A stretch of DNA of 64,000 nucleotides from Taxillus chinensis (GCA_023512835.1 CM042087.1:51764265-51828264), one strand, 5' to 3'; counted from the stretch's first letter, positions 21,866 to 34,356 are shown. Notes: generated from the sequence alone by a model not told the origin. Translations and numbers: made by a program.

Positions 21866-22998
21866 GTGAAGACCCGATCCACGATCGTAAACTTCGGAAC
21901 AGCCGATAAGCCAAAAGAATTGAGATCGGGGTCTTTAATCCCCAACAATATCAAACATCGACTACTTGATCTTCTCAAGTCCTACATTGATGTGTTCGCC
22001 TGGTCCTACAAAGATATGCCGGGATTGGATATAGATATAGTGCAACACCAGTTGCCCTTGAGACCTGAGTGTAAGCCTGTCCAGCAAAAGCTAAGGAGGA
22101 TGAGACCGGAGATGATACTAAAGATCAAGGAAGAAGTCAAAAAGCAATGGGATGCAGGGTTCCTTAGTATGGCCCACTATCCAGAATGGGTGGCCAATAT
22201 CGTACCAGTTCCAAAGAAAGGGGGGAAGGTCCGTATGTGTGTAGACTATCGCAACCTCAATAGAGCTAGTCCTAAAGATAACTTCCCACTACCTCACATT
22301 GACACTTTGGTAGACAACACGGCAAGACATACTATGTTTTCCTTCATGGATGGATTCTCTGGCTATAACCAAATTCGGAAGGATCCTGAACACAAGGAAA
22401 AGACTACATTCATCACTATATGGGGCACCTTTTGCTACAATGTCATGCCTTTCGGACTCAAAAATGCTGGGGCAACTTATCAAAGAGCCATGGTAACACT
22501 GTTCCATGACATGATGCACAAAGAAGTAGAGGTCTATGTCGATGATATGATCGCCAAATCAAAAGGAGACAAGGACCATGTCGAAGTGTTGCGTAAGCTC
22601 TTCGACGGACTACGAAAATATCAATTGAAGTTAAATCCAGCCAAATGTACTTTTGGGGCTACATCAGGCAAGCTATTGGGATTCATCGTCGGTCAACGGG
22701 GAATTGAAATTGATCCCGATAAAGTCCGGGCCATCCAAGATATGCCCGTGCCAAAAACTATCATAGAAGTTGGAGGATTCCTTGGAAGACTCAATTACAT
22801 CGCTCGGTTCATTTCACAACTCACTATGACTTATGAACCCGTCTTCAAGGTGCTGTGCAAGAATAGTCCCGAGGTGTGGAACAATGAATGTCAGGAGGCC
22901 TTCGATACAATTAAACAATATTTGACGAACCCTCCAATTTTGGTTCCCCCCGGTATCCGGTCAACCTCGATTTTGTACTTAACATCCGCGACACCTCA
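21866..22998 (+). pseudogene. pol: Ogre reverse transcriptase
   Basis: A long frame runs from 21866 to 23062. The RT motifs are DVFAWSYKDMPGL, EWVANIVPVPKKGGKVRMCVDY, NLNRASPKDNFPLPHID, FMDGFSGYNQI, MPFGLKNAGATYQRAM and catalytic VYVDDMIAKSK near 22532-22564, then NPAKCTFG, LLGFIVGQRGIEIDP and FLGRLNYIARFI. The APKDNFPLPHID-like and KNAGATYQR signatures are typical of the Tat lineage. RT itself is open over this span, but a frameshift near 22990-23060 separates it from RNase H. Confidence 0.9.
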
Positions 22999-23247
22999 AT
23001 GGGTTGTGTATTGGGACAACATAATGCCTCAAGGAAAAAAGAGCAAATCATTTACTATCTGAGCAAGAAGTTTACACCTTGTGAGGAAAAGTACACTCCT
23101 CTGGAGAAGACTTGTTGTACCCTTGCTTGGACGGCACGAAGGTTAAGGCAGTATACACTCTACCATACCACATGGCTCATCTCTAGACATGACCCGCTCA
23201 AATACCTATTGGAAAAGTCATCCATGACGGGAAGAATTGCTAAGTAG
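22999..23247 (+). pseudogene. pol: Ogre first RNase H domain
   Basis: A frame different from RT starts with MGCVLGQHN and continues IIYYLSKKFTPCEEKYTPLEKTC, the RNase H pattern that follows RT in gypsy elements. LKYLLEKS corresponds to the usual DP-KY(I/L) segment. It ends at a TAG at 23245-23247. Confidence 0.8.
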
Positions 23248-24035
23248 CAGCTACTCTTAGCAGAATATGACATTGTCTATGTGCCTCAAAAGGCCATCAA
23301 AGGAATTGCCATAGTTGATTATCTAGCGGATCGAGCCTTGGAAGATTATGAGCCGGCAATCTCGATTTCCCGGATGAATTCATCAACACTATCCAAGAAA
23401 ATGAAGAGTCAGACATATGGACCCTATGGTTTGATGGAGCATCAAGCTTATCAGGTCATGGCATCGGGGCAGTCCTAATTTCCCCATCCAGAGTACATTT
23501 TCCGATGGCCGCCAAGTTGACATTCCCTTGCACAAACAATATAGCAGAATATGAAGCTTGTGTAATGGGCCTCCAAGAGGCATTGAGTAAAGGAATCGGA
23601 AAGTTACAAGTATTCGGTGATTCAGCTCTAGTCATTTATCAAGTTAAAAAGGAATGGGAAACTCAAAATCACAAGTTGATTCCTTACCGACAAATGATTT
23701 GTGAAATGGCTAACCTATTTGATGAAATCACATTTGAACACATGTCAAGAGAGCATAATCAAATTCCCGATGCTTTAGCAACTCTAGCCTCCCTCCTTCG
23801 ATTGGACACATGTTTTGAAATACCATGCTTTGACATCAATGTGAACAAGGAACCCATTTACAACATGGTAACCAATGTTGACACCGAGAACAAGCCTTGG
23901 TATCAAGATATCAAACAGTACCTGTCCCAGCACTCATATCCGGTAGGTGCCTCGAAAGCGAGAAAAAAGAAACATCCGATGAGCAAGCATCAATTACTTC
24001 CTCGATGGTTCAATCCTATTACGACGCAACCATAA
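23248..24035 (+). pseudogene. pol: Ogre second (archaeal-type) RNase H
   Basis: Tat-lineage elements carry a second RNase H of archaeal type after the first. Here the linker (AIVDYLADRAL) and the beginning of the domain are in one frame to 23478. The rest is in another frame from about 23505: FPCTNNIAEYEACVMGLQEAL gives the Asn-Glu-Tyr core, LQVFGDSALVIYQVKKEW the second acidic site, and HMSREHNQIPDALATLA the C-terminal motif. This domain strongly supports Tat/Ogre identity. Confidence 0.82.
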
Positions 24036-24039
24036 CCAA

Positions 24040-25146
24040 GTTTTACTGCGGTGCTTAGACAAAGATGAAGCAGCTCGGGTCACCAATGAGGTTCACAACG
24101 GCGACTGCGGATCTCATGCAAATGGGCATACACTAACTAGGCAGATCATGAGGATGGGCTACTATTGGGTTACTATAGAAAAGGACTGCATCGAGCATGT
24201 GCGTAAATGTCTTAAATGCCAGATTTATGGGGATCGCATTTAAGCACCCCCATCTAAGTTACACGTGCTTACATCTCCGTGGCCATTTGCATTGTGGGGC
24301 ATGGACGTCATTGGGCCCATATTCCCAAAAGCCTCCAATGGACATAGATTCATTCTTGTAGCCATCGACTATTTCACTAAGTGGGTCGAGGCAGCCTCCT
24401 ACATCCAAGTCACTCAATCAGTAATCACTAAGTTTGTCCGCAACAACATCGTGTGCCGCTATGGGCTCCCGAGCACATTATAACAGATAATGCTCGCCAA
24501 TCGAATAGCCGGATGATGGAAAATTTGTGTGAACAGTTCAAAATCCGGCATCGCAACTCTACACCTTACCGTCCTCAAATGAACGGAGCGGTAGAAGCGG
24601 CAAACAAGAATATCAAGAACATTATCCGGAAAATGACTGAGACGTACAAGGATTGGAGCGAGAAACTCCCATATGCACTACATGCCTACTGGAACCACAA
24701 TCCGAACTTCAATCGGGGCAATGCCATTTTCCTTAGTTTATGGCATGGAGGGCTGTTTTACCAGTTGAAGTAGAAATCTCATCTCTGAGGGTGCTCATGG
24801 ATACCAAGCTAGATGAAGCTGAATGGGTTAAGAACCGTTTCGAACAGTTGAATCTGATTGACGGGAAGCGATTCACGCCGGTTTGCCGAGGTTAGCTTTA
24901 TCAAAAGAGAATGATGGCTAGCTTCAACAAAAAGGTGTGACCAAGGGCATTTAGAGAAGGAGACCTGGTCCTGAAAGATATACTACCAATACAGCATGAT
25001 CACAGAGGCAAATGGACTCCAAACTATGAGGGGCCGTATGTTGTAAAAAGAGCATTCTCGGGTGGTGCACTCGTCCTCACCAAAATGGATGGAGATGAAC
25101 TCCCGAACCCTGTAAACAGTGATGCTGTAAAGAAATTTTATGTTTA
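24040..25146 (+). pseudogene. int: Ogre integrase
   Basis: The zinc-binding part spans HNGDCGSHANGHTLTRQIMRMGYYW and CLKCQIYGD (about 24090-24235), followed by a TAA at 24241-24243. The catalytic core has WPFALWGMDVIGPI (first Asp), IDYFTKWVEAAS, then after a frameshift near 24475 IITDNARQSNS (second Asp) and STPYRPQMNGAVEAANKNIKNI (third acidic). The C-terminal part (about 24950-25146) has the GPYVVKRAFSGG-type module. No chromodomain is seen, as expected for Tat. Confidence 0.85.
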
Positions 25147-26735
25147 ATTTCTGTTCTTGTACCAAAGTGGATTTAAAATTGTCATTTATTGAAAGAATTC
25201 TCCATGTTCTTAAACCTTTCATATATCCTTATTTTCCAGTAAGGGAGCTTTTCCCTGAGAAAGAGACAAAAAAAAGGCACCAAAGGGCCAAAAAACAAAG
25301 CCTTCTCATCTTTCAAAAGAACTCCAAACAAATCATTCACTATTGAGTCCAGGATCTCACGCTCGTCATCTCCTTCATATAAATGACAACAAAAAAATTC
25401 ATTTTGGTACAAAGACAAGGAAGTCGCAGACTAAGAGCGGACTTGGTGAAAACTCGAAAGGGTGTTAAGGGTAAAATACAAAGCTCGTGAAAAGAGAGAA
25501 GGATTAAAGGAGGACTTAGTGAAAACCCGAAAGGGCACTAAGGGTAAAATACAAAGCCAAACAAAGGGACTAGGATCCAAAGTTACCTAAAGCGATCGAT
25601 AAAATCTCAAGCACCTCGGAGGGACCGATCGGTTACTCTACATTAAAGGCCGGCTGCGAAACGAAGGATTGGTCAAGTCTTGAGCATATTTTGATCAACT
25701 TTGTAGACCAATATCTTAAAAACCTGTCATTCTTTTTTATAAAAGGAAGACTTGTTAAACTCTTATGATAATGCATGAGTCATGTTGTGTATGATGATGT
25801 AGTTTTCTCAAAATTCTTTGTCATTTTTCAAAATTCTTTTAAAAAAAAAAATCCCCAAGCGAGTTTTCTTGAACATTCCATGCATAGGGATATCAGCATG
25901 CGAAAAGATGGAGCCCTGGTCTCTTGGAGCAAAGAGAGAACAAAAAGCACAAGGCATCCACTGGCCTCTTTCCCGACAGAGGAGAAGGATTCACAAACTT
26001 AATCATAAAGTCACATACATTCACGCATCTTCATGCATCATTAGCATACATCCTATCATGTTTGTTCTTCTTACTCACAGGATTATCCGTATATCAGAAT
26101 GGCATGAGGATTCATCTCATGATCTACCAACGGTTAAGCTTCGAAGACAAATGAGGACTCACCCTCGACAAACAGAATTCCCTTTCAAAATCAAAGAACT
26201 AAACTCGCGGACCTAGATCGTAAGCCCAAGCATGACTCTTGAGTGGTAATCTCGTAGAGCGATCTCTTAGAGTGAACTCGTAGAGGGAGCCATGATAGAG
26301 TCACCTATCCATAGCCCAAGAAGCTATTCGGTCCAAGAAACCACCTTTATAGCTCGAGACGCTATTATTCGGCCCAAGAAGCCACCCTCATAGCCCAAGA
26401 AGCTATTCGGCCCAAGAAGCCACCCTCATAGCCCAAGAAGCTATTTGGCCCAAGAAGCCACCTTTATGGCCCGAGATGCTATTATTCGGCCCAAGAAGCC
26501 ACCTTTATAGCCCGAGACGCTATTATTCGGCCCAAGAAGCCACCCTCATAGCCCAAGAAGCTATTTGTCCCAAGATGTCATATCATACCCCAAGAAGCTA
26601 TTCGGCCCATGAAGCCACCCTCATAACCAAAAATATCGCATCAATCTCACAGCAATGCCAAACTCCAAGGAGATCTAACTATTCAAAATGGGTATTTGGT
26701 TATCTTTGTACATCATTTGTATACAAACAATGCAC
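25147..26735 (+). other. Ogre 3' non-coding region
   Basis: About 1.6 kb without a recognisable gene. It holds a 46 bp direct repeat with the core GGGTAAAATACAAAGC (about 25439-25493 and 25512-25557), an A10 run near 25841, and a tandem repeat (26300-26640, separate entry). Short open frames at 25775-26216 show no family features. Confidence 0.6.
26300..26640 (+). repeat. Tandem repeat of a CCCAAGAAGC unit
   Basis: About eight units of 37-45 bp combine GCCCAAGAAGCTATTCGG and CCCAAGAAGCCACC with CTCATA or TTTATA. The array lies about 100 bp before the PPT. It encodes no sensible protein in any frame. Confidence 0.85.
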
Positions 26736-26748
26736 AAAGAGGGGCAGC
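26736..26748 (+). other. Ogre polypurine tract
   Basis: AAAGAGGGGCAGC directly precedes the 3' LTR start TGTTGTACCCC. The last six bases, GGCAGC, also precede the 5' LTR (3210-3215), which complicates the exact boundary. Confidence 0.65.
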
Positions 26749-29700
26749 TGTTGTACCCCATTTTGACCGGGTTAGATACCAACCGTACTTCACGAAGAAC
26801 CACTAAGTGATAGAGGATGACATTCGGAGAACAACGCACTTGATCACACTTGATTCCGAGGAGAAATGAAATGACTATGATAAAAGTACCAAGTTGAATT
26901 GGACAACCGGTGGGCAGCCCGCTATTTTATTAATAACTTCCCCGATACTTGTCGTAATCCAACAAAGTCAATTGAATTGATTAGATAACATCTTTATCTA
27001 TCATTTCCAATTGGTTTTAGAATAGTCCGGGTTGTATTCAATTAGTTATGATTTTTCAAAGTTGGCAACCAAACCTTGTACAAATTTGGGGGACACAGCT
27101 AGTGCACAGCGCACTATTTTGACAATAACTTTCTCAATACTTATTGGATCTGAATAAAGTTAATTGAATTAGTTAGATAACATCTTTATCTAACATCTCC
27201 AACTGGGTTTAGGGTAATCCGAGTTCTGTGCAATTATCTATGAATTTTTGAATCGGACGGGCAGAATGCTCATTTTATCATGTACCTTTGTGCGGTATTT
27301 CCTACTTTTCTCCTAAATGGCTGATCCTTTTGGAGTGATTCCACTTTCAGAAGATAGATAACAGAATTTCGAGAAAAACAAGACCAATTTGGCTCTAATC
27401 CGAGCTTTATGGAGAAAGTTATGAATTTTTAAAGTTGCCCCGGAAATCTGCCAATTTTCCACAAATTTTGGTTCTTCATATGCATGTTTGTCCCACATTG
27501 CCAGTTTTACTTCTCCTTTGCCCAGTATATATACAAAGGCACTCTCCTTACACAGCAAGTGATAACAAGAGATACCTAAGGAAGCCCAAGTAGAGGCACC
27601 ACGTGGCGACCAAGCCCACACACGGAAATTTTTGGGGAAGCCCAAATCCGGTGGTCAAACTTGGTCAAATCCCGACTAAGCCAATTCGGTGGTCAAACTT
27701 GGTCAAATTCGAGCTAAGTCCACCGAGCGAAAAGGACTTCGATCGGACTAAGCCCAAACCGGTGGTCAAACTTGGTCAACCATGCGGAATAAGGACTTAT
27801 TGATCCGGACTAAGCCCAAATCCGGTGGTCAAACTTGGTCAAATCCGGACTAAGCCCAGATCCGGTGGTCAAACTTGGTCAAATCCAAGCTAAGTCCACT
27901 GATGCGGAATAAGGACTTACTGATGCGGACTAAGCCCAAATCCGTTGGTCAAACTTGGTCAATCGATGCGAAATAAGGACTTATCGATGCGGACTAAGCC
28001 CGGATCCAGGTGGTCAAATCCGAGCTAAGCCCACCGATGCGGAATAAGGACTTACTAATTGTCACGGGGTCGGGGTTTTCACCCGTGCGGCACTCGGTCA
28101 CCCTGGTGGATGCGCCGAGTAAGCCATACCGATCGGGGCACACGTAGACTGGTTTCGCCCTGCCTTGGGCTCATCAGGAGAACGGCTCCAGTTCCCGACC
28201 GGTTTGTGTAAGGATGGCCAAATCCCTTCTTCAACGTCAAGTCCTCGACTAGCGGCGTGCTCCCCGCATTCAACCGGGTCGGCACGTCCGAACTCCGAAG
28301 GGATTCCATCCGTTCTCCTCCACGAACCGCCTGGAACCTTCCCGCCGCGCACCATCTACGCTTCAACCAACCCCTCTCCTTTACGTAGCACGAATCCATT
28401 CCTGAATCGTGCCACTAAGAAACGTCCCGCCAGCACCACGCTGCTCGGGTCGTGACATTCTCCTCCACCCAATCCTCGCAACGTCCTCGTTGCGCTTGTC
28501 GACATCGCTTCCCCGTAGGCGATGGCATCGTTACCTCGACGCCCTCCCACTCACCCAATGTCAACAGCTTGGACATCGCTTCCCCGCAGTTGCAACACCT
28601 TTACCAAGATGCTCGCCCCACTCGCCCAATGTCCAAAGGATAGGAGGCTTCCAAGATCGCTCCGACGCGCTCCTTCGTACTCCCTTGCCCAACTCGTATC
28701 ACACTCTAGGATACTCCAACTCTATGGACGCAAGGCGTGCAAGACACTATCGGTCAACTCACCTCTCGTGAGCTCCCACCTTGGGATCACGCTACTCGCG
28801 AGAGTGCTCGGCGAGTCTTCAGGATACGGGCCGGTTCGGCTCGATACCACTTGTCACGGGGTCAGCCTTTATAGCGGCTTAACCCGTGCGGCACCTAGTT
28901 CCCACCCGTACGAAGGAACACTAGGTCGGCCTAACTCGTCGCATTTGGATCGGAACCCATCGATCCGTTGTAAAGCAATTGTGTAAGGAAGCGCTTAGCG
29001 GAAGATCGATTTAAACGAAGGCAACAAACGATTGTATTGATTGCTTGAAAGCTTTACAACATCACTCCCCTACATATAGATGTTAACACTTTTTTGGCTA
29101 TGTCGCCAGGAGACATCATATATGATCGAAATCTAAAATCTCTACAACTTACTCTATAAGCTAAGTACAACACTTTACAAAGGGAAAATACCCCAAAATA
29201 GCCTAAGTATGCTAGGATAAGCCTCGGTCCGTGACAGATGCGAAATAAGGACTTACCGATGCGAAATAAGGACTTACTGATGCGGACTAAGCCCAGATCC
29301 GGTGGTCAAATCCGAGCTAAGCCCACTGATGCGGAATAAGGACTTACTAATGCAGAATAAGGCCACTGATCCGGACTAAGCTCAGATCCGGTGGTCAAAC
29401 TTGGTCAAATCCGAGCTAAGTCCACTGATGCGGAATAAGGACTTACTGATGCGGACTAAGCCCAAATCCGGTCGTCAAACTTGGTCAACTGAGGCAGAAT
29501 AAGGCCACTGATCCGGAATAAGCCCAGATCCGGAGGTCAAACCTGGTCAAATCCGAGCTAAGCCCATTGATGCGGAATAAGCTCATTAGTGCGGAATAAG
29601 GCCACTGATCCGGAATAAGCCCAGATCCGGAGGTCAAACCTGGTCAAATCCGAGCTAAGTCCACTGATGCGGAATAAGGACTTATTGATGCGGACTAAGC

Positions 29701-31422
29701 CCAAATCCGGTGGTCAAACTTGGTCAACCGATGCGAATAAGGCCATTGATCCGGAATAAGCCCGGATCCAGGAGGTCAAACCGAGACTCCGAAAAATCCA
29801 GAAAATTCTTTTTAAGTGCATTAAATGCCACTAGTGTCTCGGAACCCCCGTTTTAAGCGTGGGAATTGAGGAGTCTCCGAATATTAAATTCAAATGTCTC
29901 GGAACTCCATTTTTGAGCATAGGGACGGAAGACCTCTCGTAATTAAATGTCATTTTCCTCGAGACACCACAGTTGACCTTGGGGATTACATAACTATTAA
30001 TTTCCAACGGCTCCAATACATCCGGAAATGCATTCCGCCCTTACCCACTAAAGCGTCCAGGTACAACAAAGGATTAAATAATCTCAAACGATTTATTTAT
30101 TTTCAGGCACTGGGACTCCTTTTTCATAAGACGGAACCGTGAATTATTATAAATCGCTGGGAACCGAGAATCCCATTTCTGAAGTCATTAATTCATTGGA
30201 ACGATGTAGTTGACTCATGGGGACTATAAGGCATCCAATAAATGCCGAGGCACGGGCCGTCTCCCCTTGGGATTCCTATAAATAGACGCCCTAAGAGGCA
30301 AGGAGGGGCATCAATTATCAAGTAGCGAAGAGGTTATTCCGGGAGAGAGCTTTCGACTAGATTTCTTAGAGATAAAAATCGAGAGAGGGAGAGAGAGCGT
30401 ACCCTGGAAATTTTCAAAGAGATATATACTCATTTGCAAAGGGGAAAGCACCCAGAATCACTATTCTTCACGGGAAGGAGCTGAGATTGGAAAGGCTTCT
30501 TTTTTCTAACCTTTGTGTTTTCAGGAAAGCGTCACTTGAAGGGAAAAGGAACTCAAACCTGCATCATTCATTCTTTCAGGTTCTCTATTTCTATTTATTT
30601 TATTTTATTTGTGTTGTTTTCAAGCATAAAACCCAAAAATTTCTCTATTTTCTTTTTTTCATTATTTCTCATAGTTTAAAAAATGAAAATACAAAAAAAA
30701 ACAAACATTTTACATATCTTTCTCTCCTTTATTGTTAAAAAAAATATAAAAAAACAAAACTTAAATCTTTTCTAGAAAATTTAAACAAGGCCTGGGCGGT
30801 CATTAGGGTTGAGCCCTAGATGTTCACATCCTAGTCCGCTTGGGCCAATATCAATTGTGGCGATATTTTCTTATTTGAATTCAAATTGCTTTTGTTTTCT
30901 TTTTTAAAAAAAAAGGAAAATTACTTTTATTTTCTTATAAAAATGCAATCTTGTCACATGGGCCTAGATCCCACATTCTTTTTCTAAAATTAGAATGTCC
31001 CTTTTTATTTACTTTATTAAAATATTTTTCTTTGTTGTTTTAAGGCCTAGATCCTGAAATCTTTCTTTTTCTTAAAATTAAAAATACAAAAACTCTTTTT
31101 TTAGAATAAATAATAAAGCAAGCAAACACTCATAGATCAAGACTAGGTACCAATTGTGGGCGTTGTGGGGGTGCAAGAGTTTTTCTTCCTTCCCCACACG
31201 TAACCGACTCCCGAACCTAATTCTCTGGAACCGTAGACCTTTTCTTTTTCTAGGTGCCCAATCACACCTTTAATTTGTTTGGTGGCGACTCTGTGTTTTT
31301 CTTTTCTTTAATGGTTTGTGCGAGCCTTGTGCAGGGATGACTCTAGGATCAACTGAATGAACTAGCATGGAGTCCTTTTCACAAAAGCCAGCAACGAGCC
31401 CGGTCAAAAACGGGTGATGACA
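26749..31422 (+). repeat. 3' LTR of the Ogre/Tat element, interrupted
   Basis: It runs from TGTTGTACCCC to GGGTGATGACA. It matches the 5' LTR except for a rearranged minisatellite and the 1177 bp miniature LTR element (28060-29236). Without the insert it is about 3.5 kb. The TATA box is at 30277-30284. Confidence 0.88.
28060..29236 (-). mobile_element. Miniature LTR element with unlike LTRs
   Basis: Reading the minus strand: a 385 bp 5' LTR (29236 to 28852, TGTCACGGACC to GACCCCGTGACA), a PBS TGGTATCGAGCC (28849-28838), about 394 bp internal, a PPT GGGTGGAGGAGAA (28470-28458) and a 398 bp 3' LTR (28457 to 28060, TGTCACGACCC to GACCCCGTGACA). The sizes match TRIM-type elements. The two LTRs share ends and U5-like motifs, but their U3 parts look unrelated. 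Flanks (CTAAT and GATGC) do not form a duplication. No gene is seen inside. Confidence 0.6.
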
Positions 31423-32686
31423 AGGGCTTCCATGGCCGCACCTACAAAGGGAAGGAATATAAGGTTAAGTCCTTCCAGGGGTCGCTACCGGTATATGGCG
31501 ACCATCTTAAGCCGGTGTCTTCCGGCTCGCACAATAGCCCTGGACTCCGTCCCGTACGACCTGCTCCTGGCCATGTATAGAGTCTTTGAGGATCTCCCGA
31601 TGGATTGGGTGACTTTCTTGTTTCGGCTGCTGGGGAACAACCCGAAGAATCAATCCTTTGGGCGGATCCTTAGCATCGTCTTCCGGCACCTGCGTCCATC
31701 CCATTTCAATGGACATGGCGTCATCCCCTTTCCCCAGGCCTTCTACCTTCGCCATCTTACGCCTGATGGGAATCGATCGCCCGTTGTCCCTCTCGCTACT
31801 ATCCGCCTCCTACCTGCTCCGGAACAACGGTGTACCTCGGTTGGTGACCCGGCCGACAGCTTTGCTCCCGAAGTCGGCTCCGCCCACCGGTTCTCACGGA
31901 TTTGGTCCATAGCCGCACCCTCCATCTCGCGAGGCTCCCAAAGACAACGTTCGCATTGACCCATCCGAGGTTGTGGGGCCGTCTCAACCAAGTTCTCCCT
32001 GGCCGATACTCCAGTGCCTTTCGCCGCCGATGTCCCCGCACCTGATTCTCCCGCTATTGTTGTCGTTGTTGATCTTGTTGTTCTTTGTGGCGATGGCCGA
32101 TGTCCCTTCCTCTCCTCCGAAAGCACCTTTGCCCCCGCTTCCTTAACCTCGGGACTACCTTGACCATCTCCCCGCCGACACCTTAACGGACCTATGGTTC
32201 CGTTTCGGCCTTGCCTGCACGACCACCATTCCCGACAATGACCTCCCAATGTATTACACTCGCCATACCAAAATCCTGGAGGAAATGATCATCCGGAACC
32301 CGAACCACGGCTTCCTTACGCCGGCCAACATTCTTGACGTTCCTTTTGTTGTTACCTCCAGACCGGCCCATGACGCACAGGTTCCTTCACCTGGTGAGGC
32401 CGGGCCCTCTTCTCCTCCCCGCACCAATACCCATTGTTGACCTCTCCTGGTCAAAGTAGTTCGATGCCCCGGATGCCTCCGATGCTCGGGTGGCCCCTCT
32501 CTTCTTCGCCGACGCACCCCTCTCTCCAGCCTGCGACTCCTCCGCACAACGCACTCCTACACCTATTCATGCGAGGGGAGTCCTCCAAAGCCCCGAAGTT
32601 TGCGCTTGGACGTGCCTCTTTTGGCATGGTTCACTCGATCTTGTCATCTCGCTCAGCTGGACCGCCACGCCCAAGCCCAGAGCACC
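31423..32686 (+). pseudogene. Sirevirus env-position ORF, middle piece
   Basis: After the Ogre LTR the outer ORF resumes. The frame to 31959 contains CLPARTIALDSVPYDLLLAMY and MDWVTFLFRLLGNNPKN, which pair with the LDSVLKPHLEFMY and VDWATTIFKWW segments of the Athila protein. A second frame near 32190-32440 reads MYYTRHTKILEEMIIRNPNHG and then a Pro/Ser-rich linker ending at 32438. Frameshifts divide the parts. The Tekay element cuts the sequence after 32686. Confidence 0.55.
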
Positions 32687-33763
32687 TGTCACGCCCCGGA
32701 TTTCCAACCCGAGGAAACCGGTACGTGACTCCCCTTGTACCTACACGGAGGGCAAAGGGGTTAGGGTGCAAACCCCGAACATAACATTTTAAACATCCAC
32801 AACACATTCAAGACAGTAAAGATCATAAAAGCAATCCATAATCCAAACCAGTCTTTATTACAACAAAATCCTCTTTTCAATCCATCCCCGCTAGGGTTAC
32901 ATTCTCATAAAAATAACATAAATGGTAAATAGTAAAGTAAATAAGGTCTTCCACCTTGGGGTCCCTCCTAACGCCCGTATGTTCCTGAAAGAAAACACAA
33001 CATAGAGGGAGGGGTGAGCAACCACAGCTCAGTAGGGATCATGTCTCCCCAACCCATCCCATGCTCCTAGCGTCTACATGAGTGTGTACAGGTGCAGTGT
33101 AGTGACAATAGAATGTAAACAAGTTGTATTCCACATTCAAATGGCACCCAGGTTATCCACGACCATACAGGCTTAGCCATATAGGCTAACATATCCAACC
33201 ACTCAGGCTTAGCCACACGGGCTAACATATCCTGACCTCTCAGGCTTAGCCACACGGGCTAACATATCCACGGCCATATAGGCTTAGCCATACAAAGCAC
33301 AGTTCCGATCCCGGGCTTCCACAGCCCACCGGGTTCCACAAGCACAAGATACAAGGTCACACAGGCATTAAACCAAACACGTAGCATACACACTTTCACA
33401 GGCATAATACCAGACACTTAGTTCGCACAGCCCATCAGGCATAAAATCAAACACATACTAGGCATATACACACAGACATATCCACACAGGCATTTTATCA
33501 AACACTTAATATGCACACCATCCAACACCAGAATACATCAAAACTGCCATTGAAGGCCAACATCCATATAGGAGATCACACCTATATGGATTATATATAT
33601 ATATATATATACAGGTTAAACTCCATAATCTGCCCTAGAACCCTAGGGCAGAGGAGGATTTAGGAAGAACAGAACCCCTACCTTGTATGTTCTCCTGCTC
33701 CCACTTCCACGCAAGACTCCGACCACCACGCAAGACGCTCCGGCAGCCACCAGAAGCTCTCCT

Positions 33764-33795
<32 letters not shown>

Positions 33796-34356
33796 CGACA
33801 GTGGTGGAGCAACAAACCCTAACCCTAAAACAGAGGGGCTTCTCCTCCTTATATAGACAACACAACATCAAAACGACGTAGTTTTGATTAAGTGAATCCC
33901 AGCATCAAAACGACGTAGTTTTGATGGAACAAGCTATGACCTTCCCACACCCATACACACCAAAATAGTCACAATTCCAACATGGTCCTTTGGGAAAAGA
34001 TGATTAGAATGACAAAACCAAGGTAACCATGCAAAAACATGCCTGCACGCCAATTTGCACGTGAATTCCCCAATTCACGTGCAACTCCAAATGCACTCTA
34101 AATGCGCTCAAACTTCACCCCTAGCCTCCTTGCATCATGTAGAAGACAACCACACTTGCACGTGAAATGGACCCATTTCACGTGCACCACACATACACGT
34201 CCTTTTGGCCTGAAACTTCGTGGTAGATAGAGGACATCATTCTAAGCATCTTTCCTTTTGCATGTGAATTCATTGGAGTCCATTCACTAGGTCAAAATCT
34301 AGAAAAACTCTACTCGAAGGCAAAATTGTGACTAACTCAAGGTACGGGTCCTTACA
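32687..34356 (-). repeat. 3' LTR of Tekay no. 2
   Basis: It is 1670 bp and closely matches 55115-56805. Palindromic G-box pairs are at 34057-34082 and 34158-34185, ACGT palindromes at 33867-33888 and 33904-33925, and a TATA (ATATAG on this strand's complement) near 33850. The CT tract is at 33766-33794. Confidence 0.9.
34057..34185. promoter_or_regulatory. Two G-box palindromes in Tekay no. 2 LTR
   Basis: 34057-34082 has perfect 11 bp arms GCACGTGAATT/AATTCACGTGC around CCCC. 34158-34185 has perfect 13 bp arms GCACGTGAAATGG/CCATTTCACGTGC around AC. Copies are at 56504-56529 and 56605-56632 in the 5' LTR and at 44388-44413 and 44489-44516 in the solo LTR. Confidence 0.8.

Larger units (their letters stand above)
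3216..31422 (+). mobile_element. Ogre/Tat-lineage Ty3/gypsy retrotransposon
   Basis: The long LTRs (3.2 and 3.5 kb without the inner insert), an extra ORF before gag, G-patch coding sequence after protease, two RNase H domains and the PBS TGGCGACTCCGCTGGGGA together define the Ogre/Tat lineage. LTRs start TGTTGTACCCC and end GATGACA. Domain order is ORF1, gag, protease, G-patch, RT, RNase H, second RNase H, integrase. The Tekay element 11820-21100 splits protease from G-patch, and a miniature LTR element lies in the 3' LTR. I find no matching target duplication: the left flank is GCAGC and the right flank is AGGGC. All genes carry frameshifts or stops. Confidence 0.88.

Noticed and set aside
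28060..28457. Small host gene on the minus strand near 28079-28399
   Set aside because: The overlapping frames have no known motif, and the stretch is bounded as an LTR by TG/CA ends and a neighbouring PPT.
31743..32249. Minus-strand frame of about 168 codons
   Set aside because: It lies opposite the Sirevirus env-position ORF, has low-complexity composition and no recognised motif.
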